From positions 21,952,372 through 22,016,371 of the forward strand of contig CAXIPT010000001.1 of the NCBI GenBank assembly GCA_964030475.1: DNA of 64,000 nt. Direction: 5' to 3'. Shown here piece after piece: positions 34,015-47,085 of this stretch (its first letter is position 1; every line of letters begins with the position of its first letter). This DNA comes from Tethya wilhelma. Its lineage: Eukaryota; Porifera; Demospongiae; Tethyida; Tethyidae. Both the position numbers and the translations under genes were made by a program. Under the pieces are notes generated by a model that was not told the origin of the DNA, searched no databases, and saw only the letters and a program-made list of their open reading frames with translations.

Positions 34015-36283
34015 GTGGGTTAATCCTTATTATTATCAAGGTGTATTTATTGTTGTTGCTAGCTTGCATAATTATGTTTCTTGTTTTTACCCCGTGTCAC
34101 TGTGTGCTTGCACACTCAGGGGTAATAAGTGTTTGGTCTGAGCAGTTGAATGTCTGCAACTTTTAATTTGGCCTGCATTTTTGGGCGTTAGGTGCATCTT
34201 CAGTATCTCAAAAGGAATTTGGAAGTTAGGTCTGTTAAAAAAAAGTAGCCAGCAACTCTATTAGTCTATTCACGCATGCACCTATCAAAATTAATGATAA
34301 TAATAACAGATGTACTCCGTCCCCCAAGGACAAAGTAAAGAGGGGGAGGAAGACTAAGTTGCTACATAAAATTCCAAGAAGGAAGGAAATGGTTAAGAGG
34401 GGTGCACTCCTACCCCTCTTTGGGGGAAGCACTGCATGAATACTCATACAACAGATGCAGTATCATACGTACGGTAGTACGTATAGTAGGAATGGGCAGA
34501 ATGTCCCATAGACACAATACAAAATGTTTATGATCATAAAAATCTAGCCAAACAAAATTGAATTCCTGTCCTAACTTAACTGTGACTGACTTACTTGAAA
34601 AGCATTTCCAGAGAACCAGAATGCGTTGAGCCAACTTTGACAGCACAAAGTAAGTTCTTTTCATAGGTACTACATTCCTTGATACTCGTTTTCATCACAA
34701 ATAAGCCTAAACAAAAACTAGAAAGCTTTGAAACTGAGAGTATAAATTCATGTACTTCAATGTAGCCATCTTCTTTTAGAGTTCAAAGGTCATTGATTAT
34801 CCACGTGGCATTTAATGCGCATGCGCATTAGCTACTCTAGCAGACAATGTAGCTTCTACTCAGATAGCTTTTTGTAGGGACTAACCAGTCTCTGATAGTC
34901 TCCTCACTGTAGTGTTGAAAAAAGTGAATGAACAAGTAGTAAAATTTTCAAAAAATAAACAGTGTAGGAAAGTATTGGAACAAGGATGGTCTCAATTTCG
35001 GCACATGACTACTTCATTTTTGGTGCCCAAGTCTTGGCCAGTAATTTAATCCTGCCTGCCATAGTTTGTTCCACTTTTTAGCCAAGTGATAAGATTGGTA
35101 GAAATTTGAACCATTAGTATGTGACCCATGCATACTGATTAGCTATTCAAGTATACAGATCATTCTGTGAACCATTTACGACAATTAGCAATGAGGGATC
35201 AAAAATGAAAATGAAGTATATAGTCATGTGCTGAAATTGAGACCATCCTTGTTCCAATACTTTTTAAAGCACTACCCATTCCTACACTGTTTATTTTTTG
35301 AAAATTTTACTACTTGTATATATACAGTCGAACCTTCAAATAAAGGCCACTTTGGGAGTGAGGCTTATTTGGCTTTTATTCGGAGGTTGGCCTCTGGTGG
35401 GGGTTCGTTATTATACACACAGGAATTGTGTTAAATCAACTTTAATGGTATACATGTGCATCACAAGAACAAGGATTGACTATAAGAAAATGTTTCAGAG
35501 TGATTTGAGTACTCAACAGATAGAGAGAGCATCCATTACAGTAACTGAGCCATGACACATAATAATTATTATAGTAAAAATTTCAAAAAAAATAGTAGTG
35601 TAGGAATGGGCAGTGCAGTAAAAAGTATTGGAACAAGGCGTGTCTCAATTTCGGCACATGACTACTTCATTTCTATTAATTCTTGATCCCTTGTAAGGAT
35701 CCTATAAGTGTCATAAATGCAATGATCATACAATAGTGCATTGGTTCATACTATAACAAGTATATAGTAAAAATTTCATAAAAATTAGCGGTGTAGGAAT
35801 GGGCAGTGCTGTAAAAAGTAAGGAATTCGAAACAAGGCATGCATGTCGCAATTTCGGCAAATGACTACTTCATTTTCATTTTTGATTTCTCATGCATCTA
35901 GTCAAATATTGATATGGTTCAAACAATGCTGTACATCTCATTATTAATGGCTTGATGTTGTAGAATGATTGTGCAAGCCAATCACATGCAGTATATAATT
36001 ATATTTCAAAAAAATAAGTAGTGTAGGAATGGGCAGTGCGGTAAAAAGTATTGGAACAAGGAATGTCTCAATTTCGGCACATGACTACTTCATTTTTATG
36101 CTTGATCCCTCATATGGATCCTCAGNATTTCATCAGTGCTCAATCAGACATATACTATTATAAACTCAGAGCTCGCTATAGATGGCCTAAGCTCCAGTGC
36201 AGTGATATCTATTGCTTGTGGTGACCTTATCAGGATCTCACTGCACTAAACTTACCTGATCCCCCCCCCCCCCCCCCCCCCCN
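34015..36283. other. Intron and dense repeats
   Basis: The first part resembles in reverse complement the intron at 43100-43499 (for example gacaaagtaaagaggggga at 34329). From 34463 a composite repeat begins (see 57729-58372). At least four TAGGAATGGGCAGTGC blocks lie at about 34960, 35600, 35795 and 36025. A cagtcgaaccttc transposon end is at about 35327. The stretch ends with N at 36126, poly-C at 36261-36282 and N at 36283. Confidence 0.6.
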
Positions 36284-39200
36284 AGTGTCAGGTAAAACAC
36301 CTTTAATTGGCTTAGTCCATTTTAAATGAACACTGTTGTGGGTCACCTTTGTGGCCTCTGGTTTACCAGGTGGAGAGCTTGGTTTAGTTGTAATGACACC
36401 ACTCTTTTCACTCACTGTGCCTTTGTCTTGATCTTTTTTGCATATTGGAAGAACTTTGAAGATGTATTTCGTGTTTAGTTCTAGATTCTCCACACAGTAG
36501 TCAGTTTTTGTAATTTTCTCCTCTATTTTATCCCAATTACATTTTGCCTTTAAATCAGCTAATTTTGTATAAAATAGTTGATAGTGGTCAATTATTTCTC
36601 GGCCATATTCTGGAACCTTCCATCGAAGATGTATGCTGTCATGAGTTACTTTGTTAGGCAGAAGTTTTACTGGTGGTCCAGTTGAGTTTGTAGTAATGAG
36701 TTCACTGATTTCACTCAGTGATTCTGTGCCTCTGCCAATTGAAAAAACTTTGAATTGATAGGAAGTACTTTTATCAAGATTTTGTACAGTGTAATTAATG
36801 AATGATCCACTTTCTTGCCATTTACTTATTGGCATTGATTTCACTAGGCTGTGTGCTTGATTTCTATGTTTTGAGCAGTACACCTCGATAGTGTATCGTT
36901 CAACATCAGAGGATCCTACGTCTGGTTTCTTCCATTCCAATGTGATATTGTTGTGAGTGGATGTAATGGCTCTTGGTTTACCAGGTGGAGATATTGCCTT
37001 TGTCTCTATAGAATCACTGGGATCACTCTCCATCCCATGATTTTTATTGCCATCGTCACATGTACACACTGCCCTTATTTTGAAGATGTACTTCGTACCA
37101 GGTGATAAATCCTGCACAGTCATTTCATGCTGGTTTGATTGCGTATAAACCAGCATGAAGTCTGAAGCTGAACTGAGTTTCTGAAATGTTCTGATAATTG
37201 ATAGTATTTTTGAGTGCTTCCTGTACATTATTTCATACCTCTGTATGTTTTCACTTCCTACTGTTGGTCTAGTCCACGTTAAAGTTATGCTGTTGTGTGT
37301 AACATTGCATTTGTGTGGTTTGCCAGGACGGGAGGTTGCCATTGTAGCAATGGCATCACTTTCACTGGGCTCTGTAATGATATTGCTATCACATACTGGA
37401 CGGATTGTAAAGGAATACTTTGTATTTTGGGCCAAATTCTTAATTTCAGCACTTTCATGACTTTTTGGTGTCTCTAATTTTAGTTTTCCCTTGTGCTTGT
37501 AAGATATCTCATATTGTTTAACAGCTCCTGAAAAAAATTCTGGCTTTTGCCACTTGATGGTGATTGTATCATATGTAGAAGAAACACAGTAAGCTTTCCC
37601 AGGCTTGCAAGATGCGGGTGTCTCGATTGTGGTGATCTCACTTGGTTCACCTTCAAACTGATCATTACATATAGGAATTACGCAGAATGTGTACTGTGTT
37701 TTCCCTTTGAGTCGGCATATTTTTGTTCTTAGTCTAGTGTTTTCACTGCCGTCAAATGTGATCATGCATTTCTCTGGCTGTTGTTCAATGCGTTTTATTT
37801 TGTAGTACATAATACTTTCGGATCCATTTTCAGGAGCAGTCCACTTCAAGGAAACAGCGTACTGTTTATCATGTGCTGTAAGAGTAATTTCTGGTTTGCC
37901 AGGTGGAGTAGTTGCTTTAGTTTTTATGAGTTCACTGTTTTCACTCTCTGTTTCTTTACATATTAATAAGTTTGATTTCACAGAATCTAGCAAGTTAGAC
38001 TTGACTTTGAATATGTATGAAGTCCTTGGAAGAAGGTCAGTGACAGTACACTGAGTATTAGGATTTTTTACATTTTGTGACCACATCATCCAAATTGAAT
38101 CTTTTGCCCTTTGGTACCATACAGTGTAGTATTCTACATCCTTCAAGCCGTTATCAGGTCTTTTCCATTTGATACAAGCGCTGTTATAGTTTGTTCTTTC
38201 AGCTTGTGGTTTTCCAGGCTTATAGTAGACTGGTTCAGTCCTGATTGGTTCACTCCAGTCGCTTTTAGCTCCAGGACCATTGTGACAGTGAGGCTGGACC
38301 CTGAAGATATACTCTGTATCAGGAGTTAGTCCACTAATGCTTGTACTCATTTGATCTTTGCCGCAATTACTGTTTTGTATTAAATGCTTTTTAAGTTCAA
38401 TAGTATTGCCTGTCTTTTCCTCTTTGCAAGCAATAGTGTACTCAATACTATTACTTCTATGCTCTGGTTTTGTCCATTTCAACTGAACACAGTTGTGTGC
38501 TCGAGCAGATACTACTGGTTTTCCTGGTGGAGTAGTTGTTAATGTTCGAATAGGCTTACTGGCTTCACTCTCACTTCCAATACCTCTGCTACAGATTGGC
38601 ACCACCTTGAATTCATATTCTGTATCAATTTCAATGTACTCACGGCCTATGATCGTTTTATACTCTCTTGGTCCCGTCAAATTGGTAGGAACCCATTCGG
38701 CCTTTCCAGTTTTCAAAGCCTTATGCCACACTTGGTATTTCTCAATATCAACACATTTTTCTTCTGGTTCTGTCCAATCCAAACAAACACTGTCATGAGT
38801 TATTGCAGACACTAATGGTCTGCCAGGAGGAGAAGTTGCCATGGTTTCAATCTCATCACTCATCTCACTCTCCATGCCAATGCTATCTTCCCCACACACT
38901 GGATAAACTTTGAACTGATATTTCTTTTTCATATCTAGGTACGTTACTGTGATGGTTCCTTGAGCTCCTTCTGTTTTCATGTCATTCAGTTTGCAGTCTT
39001 CTAGAACTGTACCTTCGCATTCAACTTTGATAATGTAATGTTTAATTTTTTCTAACCCATGGTCTGGTTTTGTCCATGTCAAAGTTAAACTGTTATGAGT
39101 TATACTTTCAGCTTGTGGCTTGCCTGGTGGAGATGTTGGCTTAGTTTTAATAGTTTCACTCATTGCACTAGTGCAACCAGTAACTTGAGGATTCTCACAA

Positions 39201-42200
39201 CATATGGGCTGTGTTTTAAATTTGTAGGCTGTGTTGGGAGAAAGGTTTTCAATTAGCATACTATCTTTGTTACTCCCTGTGAGTAGTTCTTTAAATGTTA
39301 ATTTTGTGTGATCATTGGCAGACCAAGAACTATATAGTATCTTATACTTTTTAATCCTTTCACTACCACTTTCAGGTTTTCTCCAATGTAATACCAAGCT
39401 TTTATGTGTTATCTGTGTGGCGGTTGGCTTGCCAGGTGGTGAAGTAGCTTTGGTTTTGATAGGGTCACTGACTTCACTTGACGGACCATTATCACTATCA
39501 CACTCAGAACGAACTTTAAACACATAATTTGTATCACTCTCAAGATCTTTCACTGTTAGTGTGTTCTCCTGGTTAGAATCAGATTCTGTAGTGATTATTG
39601 TCCATTGTTTCTTAGGATTGTCAATTGAACGATACTTGACAGTGTAGTAGTCTATAGTGTCATTGAGCAATTCAGGTTTCTTCCACTCTAGCATGATAGA
39701 CTTGTCAGAGACTTCTATGGCTGTAGGCTTGCCTAAACTAGCAATAGTTCTGGAAATACACCTGGTCCCCTTAGTTTCAATGGGTTCACTGACATCACTC
39801 CAAGTACCAACCTCATCATCATCTAGTTCAGGTCGTACTTTAAAGATGTAATTGGTTTGAGGAGTAAGATTAGATGCAGTAAACTTCGTTTGGTTGCTGT
39901 CAGTCATGACTCGTTTCCAGCGTTTCCATTTAGCTTGAGTGCTCATTGTATAACAGACAAGATAGGAATGAACAGTGTCAGAGTGATAGCTAGGTTTCTC
40001 CCACTGTATTGCAATGCTGTCATGAGACACAGCAGTTGCTCTTGGCTTTCCAGGCTGACATGTTGGTGCCTTTGTTTCAATGGGATCACTGATTTCACTC
40101 CAAGGACCAACTTCACCATCATCTAGTTCAGGTCGTACTTTAAAGATATATTTGGTTCGAGGAGAAAGATCACTGACATTTTTTGTCAATTCAGAACTGT
40201 CAGTGGTAATTTTTTTCCATTTCTTGGTTGAGTCATCAACATTGCGGTATGATATTGTGTAATAATCAACACTGTCACTGTTTTGTTTAGGTAGAGGCCA
40301 CTCCAGTGTGATACTATTAAAAATTATAGAAATGGCTCTTGGTTTTCTTGGTGATACCTCGCTAGTTGTTTCAGATATATCTTCCTCAACAGGCTCATTC
40401 ACCTTAATATCTTGTGTAATAGCCGTTTTCAAAGTTTGCACAGGATCACTAGTCTCTCCTTTAGCTCCAAGACCTACCTTACATTTCGACTGCACTGTAA
40501 ACACATACTTGGTACTGGCTGCTAGTCCACTAATTGTAGCAATAGGTTGAGTACTGTTTGTAGTTAAAGCATGGTCATCTTGGGGTTGGTCTACAGGATA
40601 GTAAGACACTTTATAGCAATCTACACTCTGGCTGCCATATTTTGGTCTGGACCATTCCAAATGAACCGTGTCATGAGTTGTATCATTGACCGTTGGCTTA
40701 CCTGGTGGTCCTGGAGGCTCCCATGGTTTACAAGTGGTACCTTCATAGAGAAGAATGCTAATAGGCTCACTTTGAGTTTCAGTTGGTGTACTACATGTCA
40801 CTGCTACAAATTTAGTACGCTTGTTCTCTGAGTTGCTTTCCAAGAAAGTTTTGAAGCATTCAATGTTGTGTGTGATCTTCTTCATAAGTTCAGTGCTTGT
40901 GTACCACTTCAATTCACCCACAAGCTTAGACTGGCATACTTGTTTGGACTGTAAATAAGATTGAAAATAGCTGATGGTTTCATCATCTTCCAAAGCAACA
41001 TGGAACACGAGGCATACATTGTAGTCAGAATCAGGTTCAGTGATGAGTATAGATTGAAGTTCTTCAGAAGGCACAAATTCAACATGTTTTATTTGATTCA
41101 TTAGCAGTTCAAGCGTGCTGATTTCTTCCTTAACCTGCTTCAACCAAGAGATGAGAGAATCATATGTGAAGGGTGATTTGGAGCTTTCTTCAATTACATC
41201 TGCCAGTTTAGTTTCCTCGACAAATACGCCACGAATTTGTGGTAACAACTTGGCAATTTTGTTTTGTAGCACATTGCTGTAAGTTTTTACAATTTCTGTA
41301 AACTTTACTACCCTACGTTTTGTGTGTTGAAATCTGGACAGTGTTACATTATATTGAGCTAGCAGGTCATTGGCGAGCATCTGAACATGATGGAAACACT
41401 CAAGTTTACTTTGTACCTTATCAGCAAGGCTTGTACTCACTTTTCTTGCAAAAGCATTAAATCTACTGTCCAACTTCTCTAGAGGGTACAACCACACCTT
41501 TATAGGGACTGGAGCCAGTTTCTCTTTGACTGATTGATCTTTAAACTTGTGAAACTGGTCAATGACTTCTCCAAGCATATTATGCCCTGTATCACTGTAC
41601 ACTGTACAATTATTGGATGACTCAATGTGAGTGCTATCAGAGCTAGACAGTACTTTGACTGATTTGACCATTATCAACATGCTCTCTCGAACATCTTCAA
41701 ATCTCTCCTTTTCTTGTAGCATGCGATCAAACACACAGTAAGCATTGAAACCATAAAGGATTCCAGTGACAACATGAGTAGCACCCTCAATAATTTGATG
41801 CTGTAGATGTTCACTAAGGTTATTTGTTGGAAGATATTTCTTGACCAATTTGCTTGTGTACTTGAGAGAAACACGAACTTGACGTTTTGACTTGCAACGA
41901 TCATTCCAGTATTTGGCTGACTTTGAAACATCCTTAACCAAGTTGGACATGAGGCTTAGCTTTAGAGGAGTGGTTAGCTGCAAGCTTAAAGCCTTGGTTT
42001 CTAGACTATCGTCCTCTAAGATTTGGTATTCACTACTGTGACTTACCTGAGGGACTTCTTCAACAAGTGCTTGTATGGCAATGCCATCATCTTTGCACAG
42101 TTGAATGTCACTAAGAAGAAGGTTGTCATTTCGACAATCATAATACATTCCTAAATGAAATGGCCGTCCTAGGCAAGGAATTTCAATTTCTTCTCCAGCA

Positions 42201-44580
42201 ATTACTTTGTCAGACTGAGCTCCAGAATTTTCAAAGCTGTGTTTGCCACATTTAAGAGACATTAATCCCAAAGCTTTTAGCTCTCTCTCTTGCTCATTTG
42301 ATAAAGGAAATACTTTTTCTAATGCAAAATTAGGAAGCTGAAACAAGCATGTTAAGGGTGATTTGCTACCTAATTTGATTTGAAGAGCAGCAACATTTAG
42401 TTTTAAAATTTTTGCCATCTTGGACTGGAGATTTTGAACACTGTCCAGATTCATCGTAGATCGTACCATGACAATTTGTACCTGATGAAATGGCATTTCA
42501 GGTTCAAGTATTTCATCGAATGGCAATACGACTTCTGTTACCTTGCAATATTCTTCAAGAGATTTCATGTAACCCTTGAAGTTTTTGCGATCTTGGTCTG
42601 TACCCAGAAATTCAATGATATGGCCTAGTAGCTCTGGGTTGAGGAAGGACATGTACGGCTTGACTATTTCAAATATTAAAACATTAGAAGAGGCTTGTTG
42701 GAGGTCACTTATGCAATCCGCTACGAGTGACTCATCCATGTCTGATTCGGAATCAAAGAGATTCAGACACAATATAATGTTGGCGAGGGCCTTTGGAGTG
42801 ATTTCACGTGAGTTTATTGATTGAGAAATTAAGTCCGTGAATTTGTGAGACAAATCAGCAATGGAAACTGTTAAAGTAGCATTGCCCTCTTGTTCATACT
42901 GATCATGTGAGCCTGCAGTATGTAATTATAATATTAGTCATTAGTTATTCTATTGAATCACCACTGATTTATACTTAAAAATATTAGTATAGAGGCATAT
43001 TATAATAATTATCATTGAAGGCTATACATCATGCAATGTCATACACATCTATATAATATAGTTAAATTTGCCGATAATGTTTGGTAGTATAATTATATTA
43101 TTAATCATGAATCAAATTTGCCAAGAATTTTTTTCATAACACTCCAATGGGACTATAGGCATTTATAATAGCCAAATATAGATGCATCTGTTGTATGCAT
43201 GAGTATCCAATGCTTCCCCCAAGGAGGGGTAGGAGCACCCCCCTCTTAACCATTTCCTTCCTTTTTGTAATTTTAAGAAATAACTTCTCCCTTCCCCTCT
43301 TTACTTTGTCCTTGGGAGAGTACATCTGTATATTGTGTTATTATTCAGAGTATCATCATTTAATACATCATGCTAAATAGACTAATAGACTCCACTGCTG
43401 ATGATGCCATGCACATTTACAAACTAAACTTTGAAACAAAAAAAACAAGAAACATGCAAGCAACAACAACAGCAAAAACACCACAAGGGCCAACCCACCT
43501 CCATTGTCAACAGTATCTGTTAATGGGTTCTGATCAAAACCTTTCCTTTCTTTTTGCTGTTTCATGTACTCAGATGTCAGTTGTTGAGCCAAATCTTCCA
43601 GTATTGGTATGCTCTTGAGGATGCTCACAAATCTATCAAAGCATGCAGGATTCTGTTGAATTCTGGCTAAAATTTTCATTAGTAACCTTGTAGCTCTGTA
43701 TGGTTCATCTTGGGTTCGATTGGTCGCATTGGTTACTCAGTGTAGTTAAGGATGCCTCAAATTTTAAGGAAGTTAAGGACATAATTAAATGTTTACCCCT
43801 TCGTGTTTTAACTATACTTAGTGACTAGAAGACCAAACTTATTAACCATCGTATTTTTATTGTATTGGATATAAATTGTGAAAATGAAAATGAAATAACA
43901 CTTGTGGGCGTGGCTACAGACAAAAATGCATACTTTTGTGAATGCAGAGCTGAATGTTTATTTGAAGAGGCATTATTTTCCCTTATCTAGTACATCTTAA
44001 CCATAAAATATTAGATCTGCCCGGAAACTGGGGTACCCATCATTAATTAGTGAGAAATGATCAATACGCATATATAATTAGGTGTGCAATATTTAGAAAT
44101 AGGCCTATTTCTCTCTGTTTCTACCTAATAAAGTTTGTAAGACCAAATTTCCAAACAGATTCAAAATCTTGAAGATAAATACAATATTCTGACAAAATAT
44201 GACATGGTGAAAATAAATATCCAGCTCTGCATCTTTGCATTAAGGTCTTACAAAGAGTACATCATCCTGTCCCAACCCTGCGGGTCACATGACATTCACA
44301 CTTGAAAATATTTTCTATCATTGGTCAAACAATCAACGGATGTAAGGTTTTGGTGAATATAATAAATTCCTGAAGAGATATCCAAACTACAAATTGTACA
44401 TTATTAGGCTATTTTAAAAGTTGAGGCAGCCTTAACTACACTGAGTAAATTTTCAGATGAGATCAGATTCTTTGTAAATGACTTTCTAGCAACACTCTCT
44501 ACATCATTCTTCACTCCATTTACTAATCGATCAAAGCAACTTTGAAAAGCATGATACTCAACTGACTGAGAATCAGACAT
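36284..44580 (-). CDS. CARD-like + helical + SNTX-type + FN3-array protein, 5' and middle part (2 exons, 3' cut at an N)
   Basis: Exon 1 (44580-43499) encodes the CARD-like domain and is interrupted by a 710-bp transposon (43736-44445). It ends in phase 1 after VDNG. Exon 2 (42912-36284, 6.6 kb, uninterrupted) begins GC, completing Gly, then SHDQYEQEGNA. Counting from the Leu of LSHKFTDL (42853): residues 1-205 form a helical domain; about 225-700 contain GRPFHLGMYYD and ATHVVTGILYG then FDR, the mark of SNTX-type (stonustoxin-family, MACPF-related) regions, followed by a long helical part and a thioredoxin-like NVCLVFHVAL stretch; from 710 there are 14 complete FN3 repeats (each PGKP...W..P...Y..Y...L.P.T.Y.FKV) and part of a fifteenth. 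There is no signal peptide or membrane segment, so it is probably cytosolic. The C-terminus is lost at the N at 36283; the paralogue at 51892 shows a GTPase would follow. The SNTX-like part is described as a domain relative; toxicity is not implied. Confidence 0.8.
43736..44445. mobile_element. 710-bp TA-flanked DNA transposon inside the CARD-like exon
   Basis: Left end CTCAGTGTAGTTAAGGATGC and the reverse complement of the right end, CTCAGTGTAGTTAAGGCTGC, are inverted repeats of at least 30 bp. TA flanks both sides (43734-43735 and 44446-44447). The other copy of the exon (33648-34014) has the empty site with one TA. There is no transposase frame inside. The TA target fits the Tc1/mariner superfamily. 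On the gene's strand the ends supply GTGTAG and ACTGAG, so splicing could remove 706 nt and leave six in-frame bases. Confidence 0.85.
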
Positions 44581-44658
44581 TCTGTATACCAAGCTATACC
44601 TGCAGCGATGATAATACAACACTGTTTGCATGCACCTCATCCATGCAAGCTAGCTCTA

Positions 44659-44666
44659 TATTTATA
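44659..44666 (-). promoter_or_regulatory. TATA-like box upstream of the minus-strand CARD-like exon
   Basis: TATAAATA on the minus strand, 79-86 bp upstream of the ATG at 44580. It is the counterpart of the box at 33578. Confidence 0.45.
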
Positions 44667-45047
44667 GCACACTGCCATGCATGCGCAGTATGTGAAACAG
44701 CTCAATTAATGTTACATAGTTAATCTATATATGGTAATACATAGTTCACATGTAGGAAAGATATAGGTCAATGGTTTTCGATATAATATACAGCTAAATT
44801 CATCATTAGATCTCAAATTGATTCATAAGCACTCCCATTGGTGACTATTGGTTATCTTTATGATCACAAACAGGATCTTGGGCATCCAATGACTATAATT
44901 AGGATATGTTTTACTCAGTCTTAATTTGCATAATTATAGAGAGCTTACTCCTAGCTGCACCATCAGCATAATTAAGTTTATCCACAGAATATATTGCATC
45001 TCTGATATTGCATGAAAGATGTAAATCTTCTATAGCTACCATAATAA

Positions 45048-45411
45048 ACAGAATCCAGATAAGATCCGGAAAATTTTTTTTCCGGATTCTGAGTTTTCGA
45101 ACACTTTTCAAGGCTTAGATCTAAGCCTCTTTGATTAGACCTAGCTAATCACTCGAGCTTAGGCCTAAGCTTAGACCTAATCTTGAAGCTTAGGCCTAAG
45201 CTTAGACCTAATCATGAAGCTTAGGTCTAAGCTTAGACCTAATCGTTGAAGCTTAGGCCTAAGCTTAGACCTGCTTAGGCCTAATCATGAAGCTTAGATC
45301 TAAGCTTAGACCAGCTTAGGCCTAATCAAGTGGCTTAGATCTAAGCTTTTTAAACTCTTTGAAATTTCAGAATCTGGAAAAAAAATTTTCCAGATCTTAT
45401 CTGGATCCTGT
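45048..45411. mobile_element. Fold-back element filled with palindromic minisatellite units, TAA target duplication
   Basis: Left arm ACAGAATCCAGATAAGATCC and the reverse complement of the right arm, ACAGGATCCAGATAAGATCT, continue into ggaaaattttttttcc and form inverted repeats of about 45 bp. TAA flanks both sides (45045-45047 and 45412-45414), as in PIF/Harbinger insertions. The interior is an array of units of about 31 bp built around the palindrome AAGCTTAGGCCTAAGCTT, with variants ending gacctaatcatg. The whole can fold at two levels: arms and each unit. Confidence 0.8.
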
Positions 45412-45414
45412 TAA

Positions 45415-47085
45415 TATAGATGTGCACCTTTAGAGCCACAGTTACCACCACTGAGTAGGTTATAGTAATCCTCATTTTAAAATAATACATACATGTAGAT
45501 GCACGATGCAAACCTCAGAGCTGGGGAGAAAATTGTGTAGTCAGAGTCTAAGAATTTCAATCATACAAATTCATATAGTCTTCAGTGGACACAGCTAGGT
45601 CTCTAATCTCCATGCATGGATGTGTCTTCTACTTTGATACTAACTTCCACCATACAGAAAAGAACAGCTATAGCTTATGCAGTAACTTTCCAGTCCGTGA
45701 CAGTGATGCTGTCCCTATTGGTATCCACCCAGATGTGATGAAAAGTAAAATCGAGTCAAGAATTGGTACTTGAAAAGAGAAAAGGATATAGAAGCATTCA
45801 GGCTTACATACATGTTGAAGCTAATAGTATTACTAAAGCTGATGGGGGAGTATATATGGGCCTCTGTGAGTCTATAATGGTAATTAAATTTGTGTTCAAT
45901 AATGTATAGCCAGAAATGTGGAAACTATGCACAAACAACTCCCCCAAGAAGTGCATCATTAACCAATGAGAATGAGGAAACTGCATGCTTACCGTATGGC
46001 AGGTATTTTTGGGGAAAGTAAAATTTTCATAGCTAGTCTTTGAAAATTTCGCTGATTTGTGGAAAAAATTTCGTGGTCATGTATGGCATGCACGTATGGA
46101 TTAACCACATCCCACCCAGCCTTCTCCAGCTCTGAAATACAACTTTAAGCATACTTTGGAATTTAGGGGTCAATTCAGGGTAAATAGTTTAATTATGATA
46201 TTGAATAAGCTAGCTATTGCTAGCCTATATATTCAGTACGTATCATGTTGGTTCCAATCAGTTGGCTATAACAGTGGAACAAAGTATGGAATTATTAAGA
46301 CAGGTAACTTATTAAAAGAGTTGGGCATAAAAAAATAAAGTAGTCATGATTGACTGATTGTGCCAAAATTAAGATTATGCCTTGTTCCAATTATTCATTT
46401 ACAGTACTGCCCATTCCTATCAGTTTGGGACATGCAGTCGGCCCATTCCATATACCCGTATACCGTATGTTAGCCTCATTCCCATGCAGGCTCGGGCACC
46501 GGCCGGGGCCTGGGGACGAGGCTAACCATATGATACTACTTTACACGATAGTACTAGCTTCCTAATCATGCACATGATTGAAATGTACAGTTGTTTTACT
46601 AAAATGGTGGTACACATGTACACCAATCCACATAAACTACATTTCAACTTTAATTCATGAAGGATTTTGCATGGCTTCCCTAAAGCAGTTGACAAATGAA
46701 AAACACCTACTGCATGGTGCACAAACATCAGCGTATATACATTATATTATATGAATTCACTATAAACATATACACCTGCACTGTCCATACTTATTGCGCG
46801 CATCACGATCCAAGGATTAATGAAGACTACCTGAGCTACAGAGAGATGCAATGAGTGAATGCTGATTATGCATGTATGGTGTATATACATGCATGGGTAC
46901 TTAGCCAATGAGGCATCACAAACAAGCTATAGTAATTATTAGCCTTGTCCCTATACACCCAGAAGCACAAAGTTCAATGAAAAGGTCAATTTAGACATAA
47001 ACACCTCAAGTCTGTCTAGCCACGCCTTCATTGCGTGCAAACGTGGAAATTTCTTAGTTTTGCGAAGTCTGCAACTGATTCAGCC
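45415..47085. other. Spacer upstream of an ABCG gene
   Basis: It contains a TAGGAATGGGCAGT repeat in reverse orientation at about 46330-46430, a mini fold-back at about 46471-46525, and a taccgtatgg-type end near 45992. Its last part resembles in reverse complement the flank of the ABCG copy at 25543-26120, so both copies share their promoter region. No separate gene was recognised. Confidence 0.5.

Noticed and set aside
37245..42824. Many plus-strand frames of 60-100 codons
   Set aside because: They are antisense shadows of the 6.6-kb minus-strand FN3/SNTX exon and show no domain pattern of their own.
42851..42853. Translation start of the large exon at the beginning of its longest listed frame
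   Set aside because: The codon is TTG, and the frame stays open upstream to a splice acceptor at 42913, so this is internal.
45048..45411. CRISPR-like or operator array of palindromes
   Set aside because: Units abut each other without spacers and sit between transposon-like arms with a target duplication.
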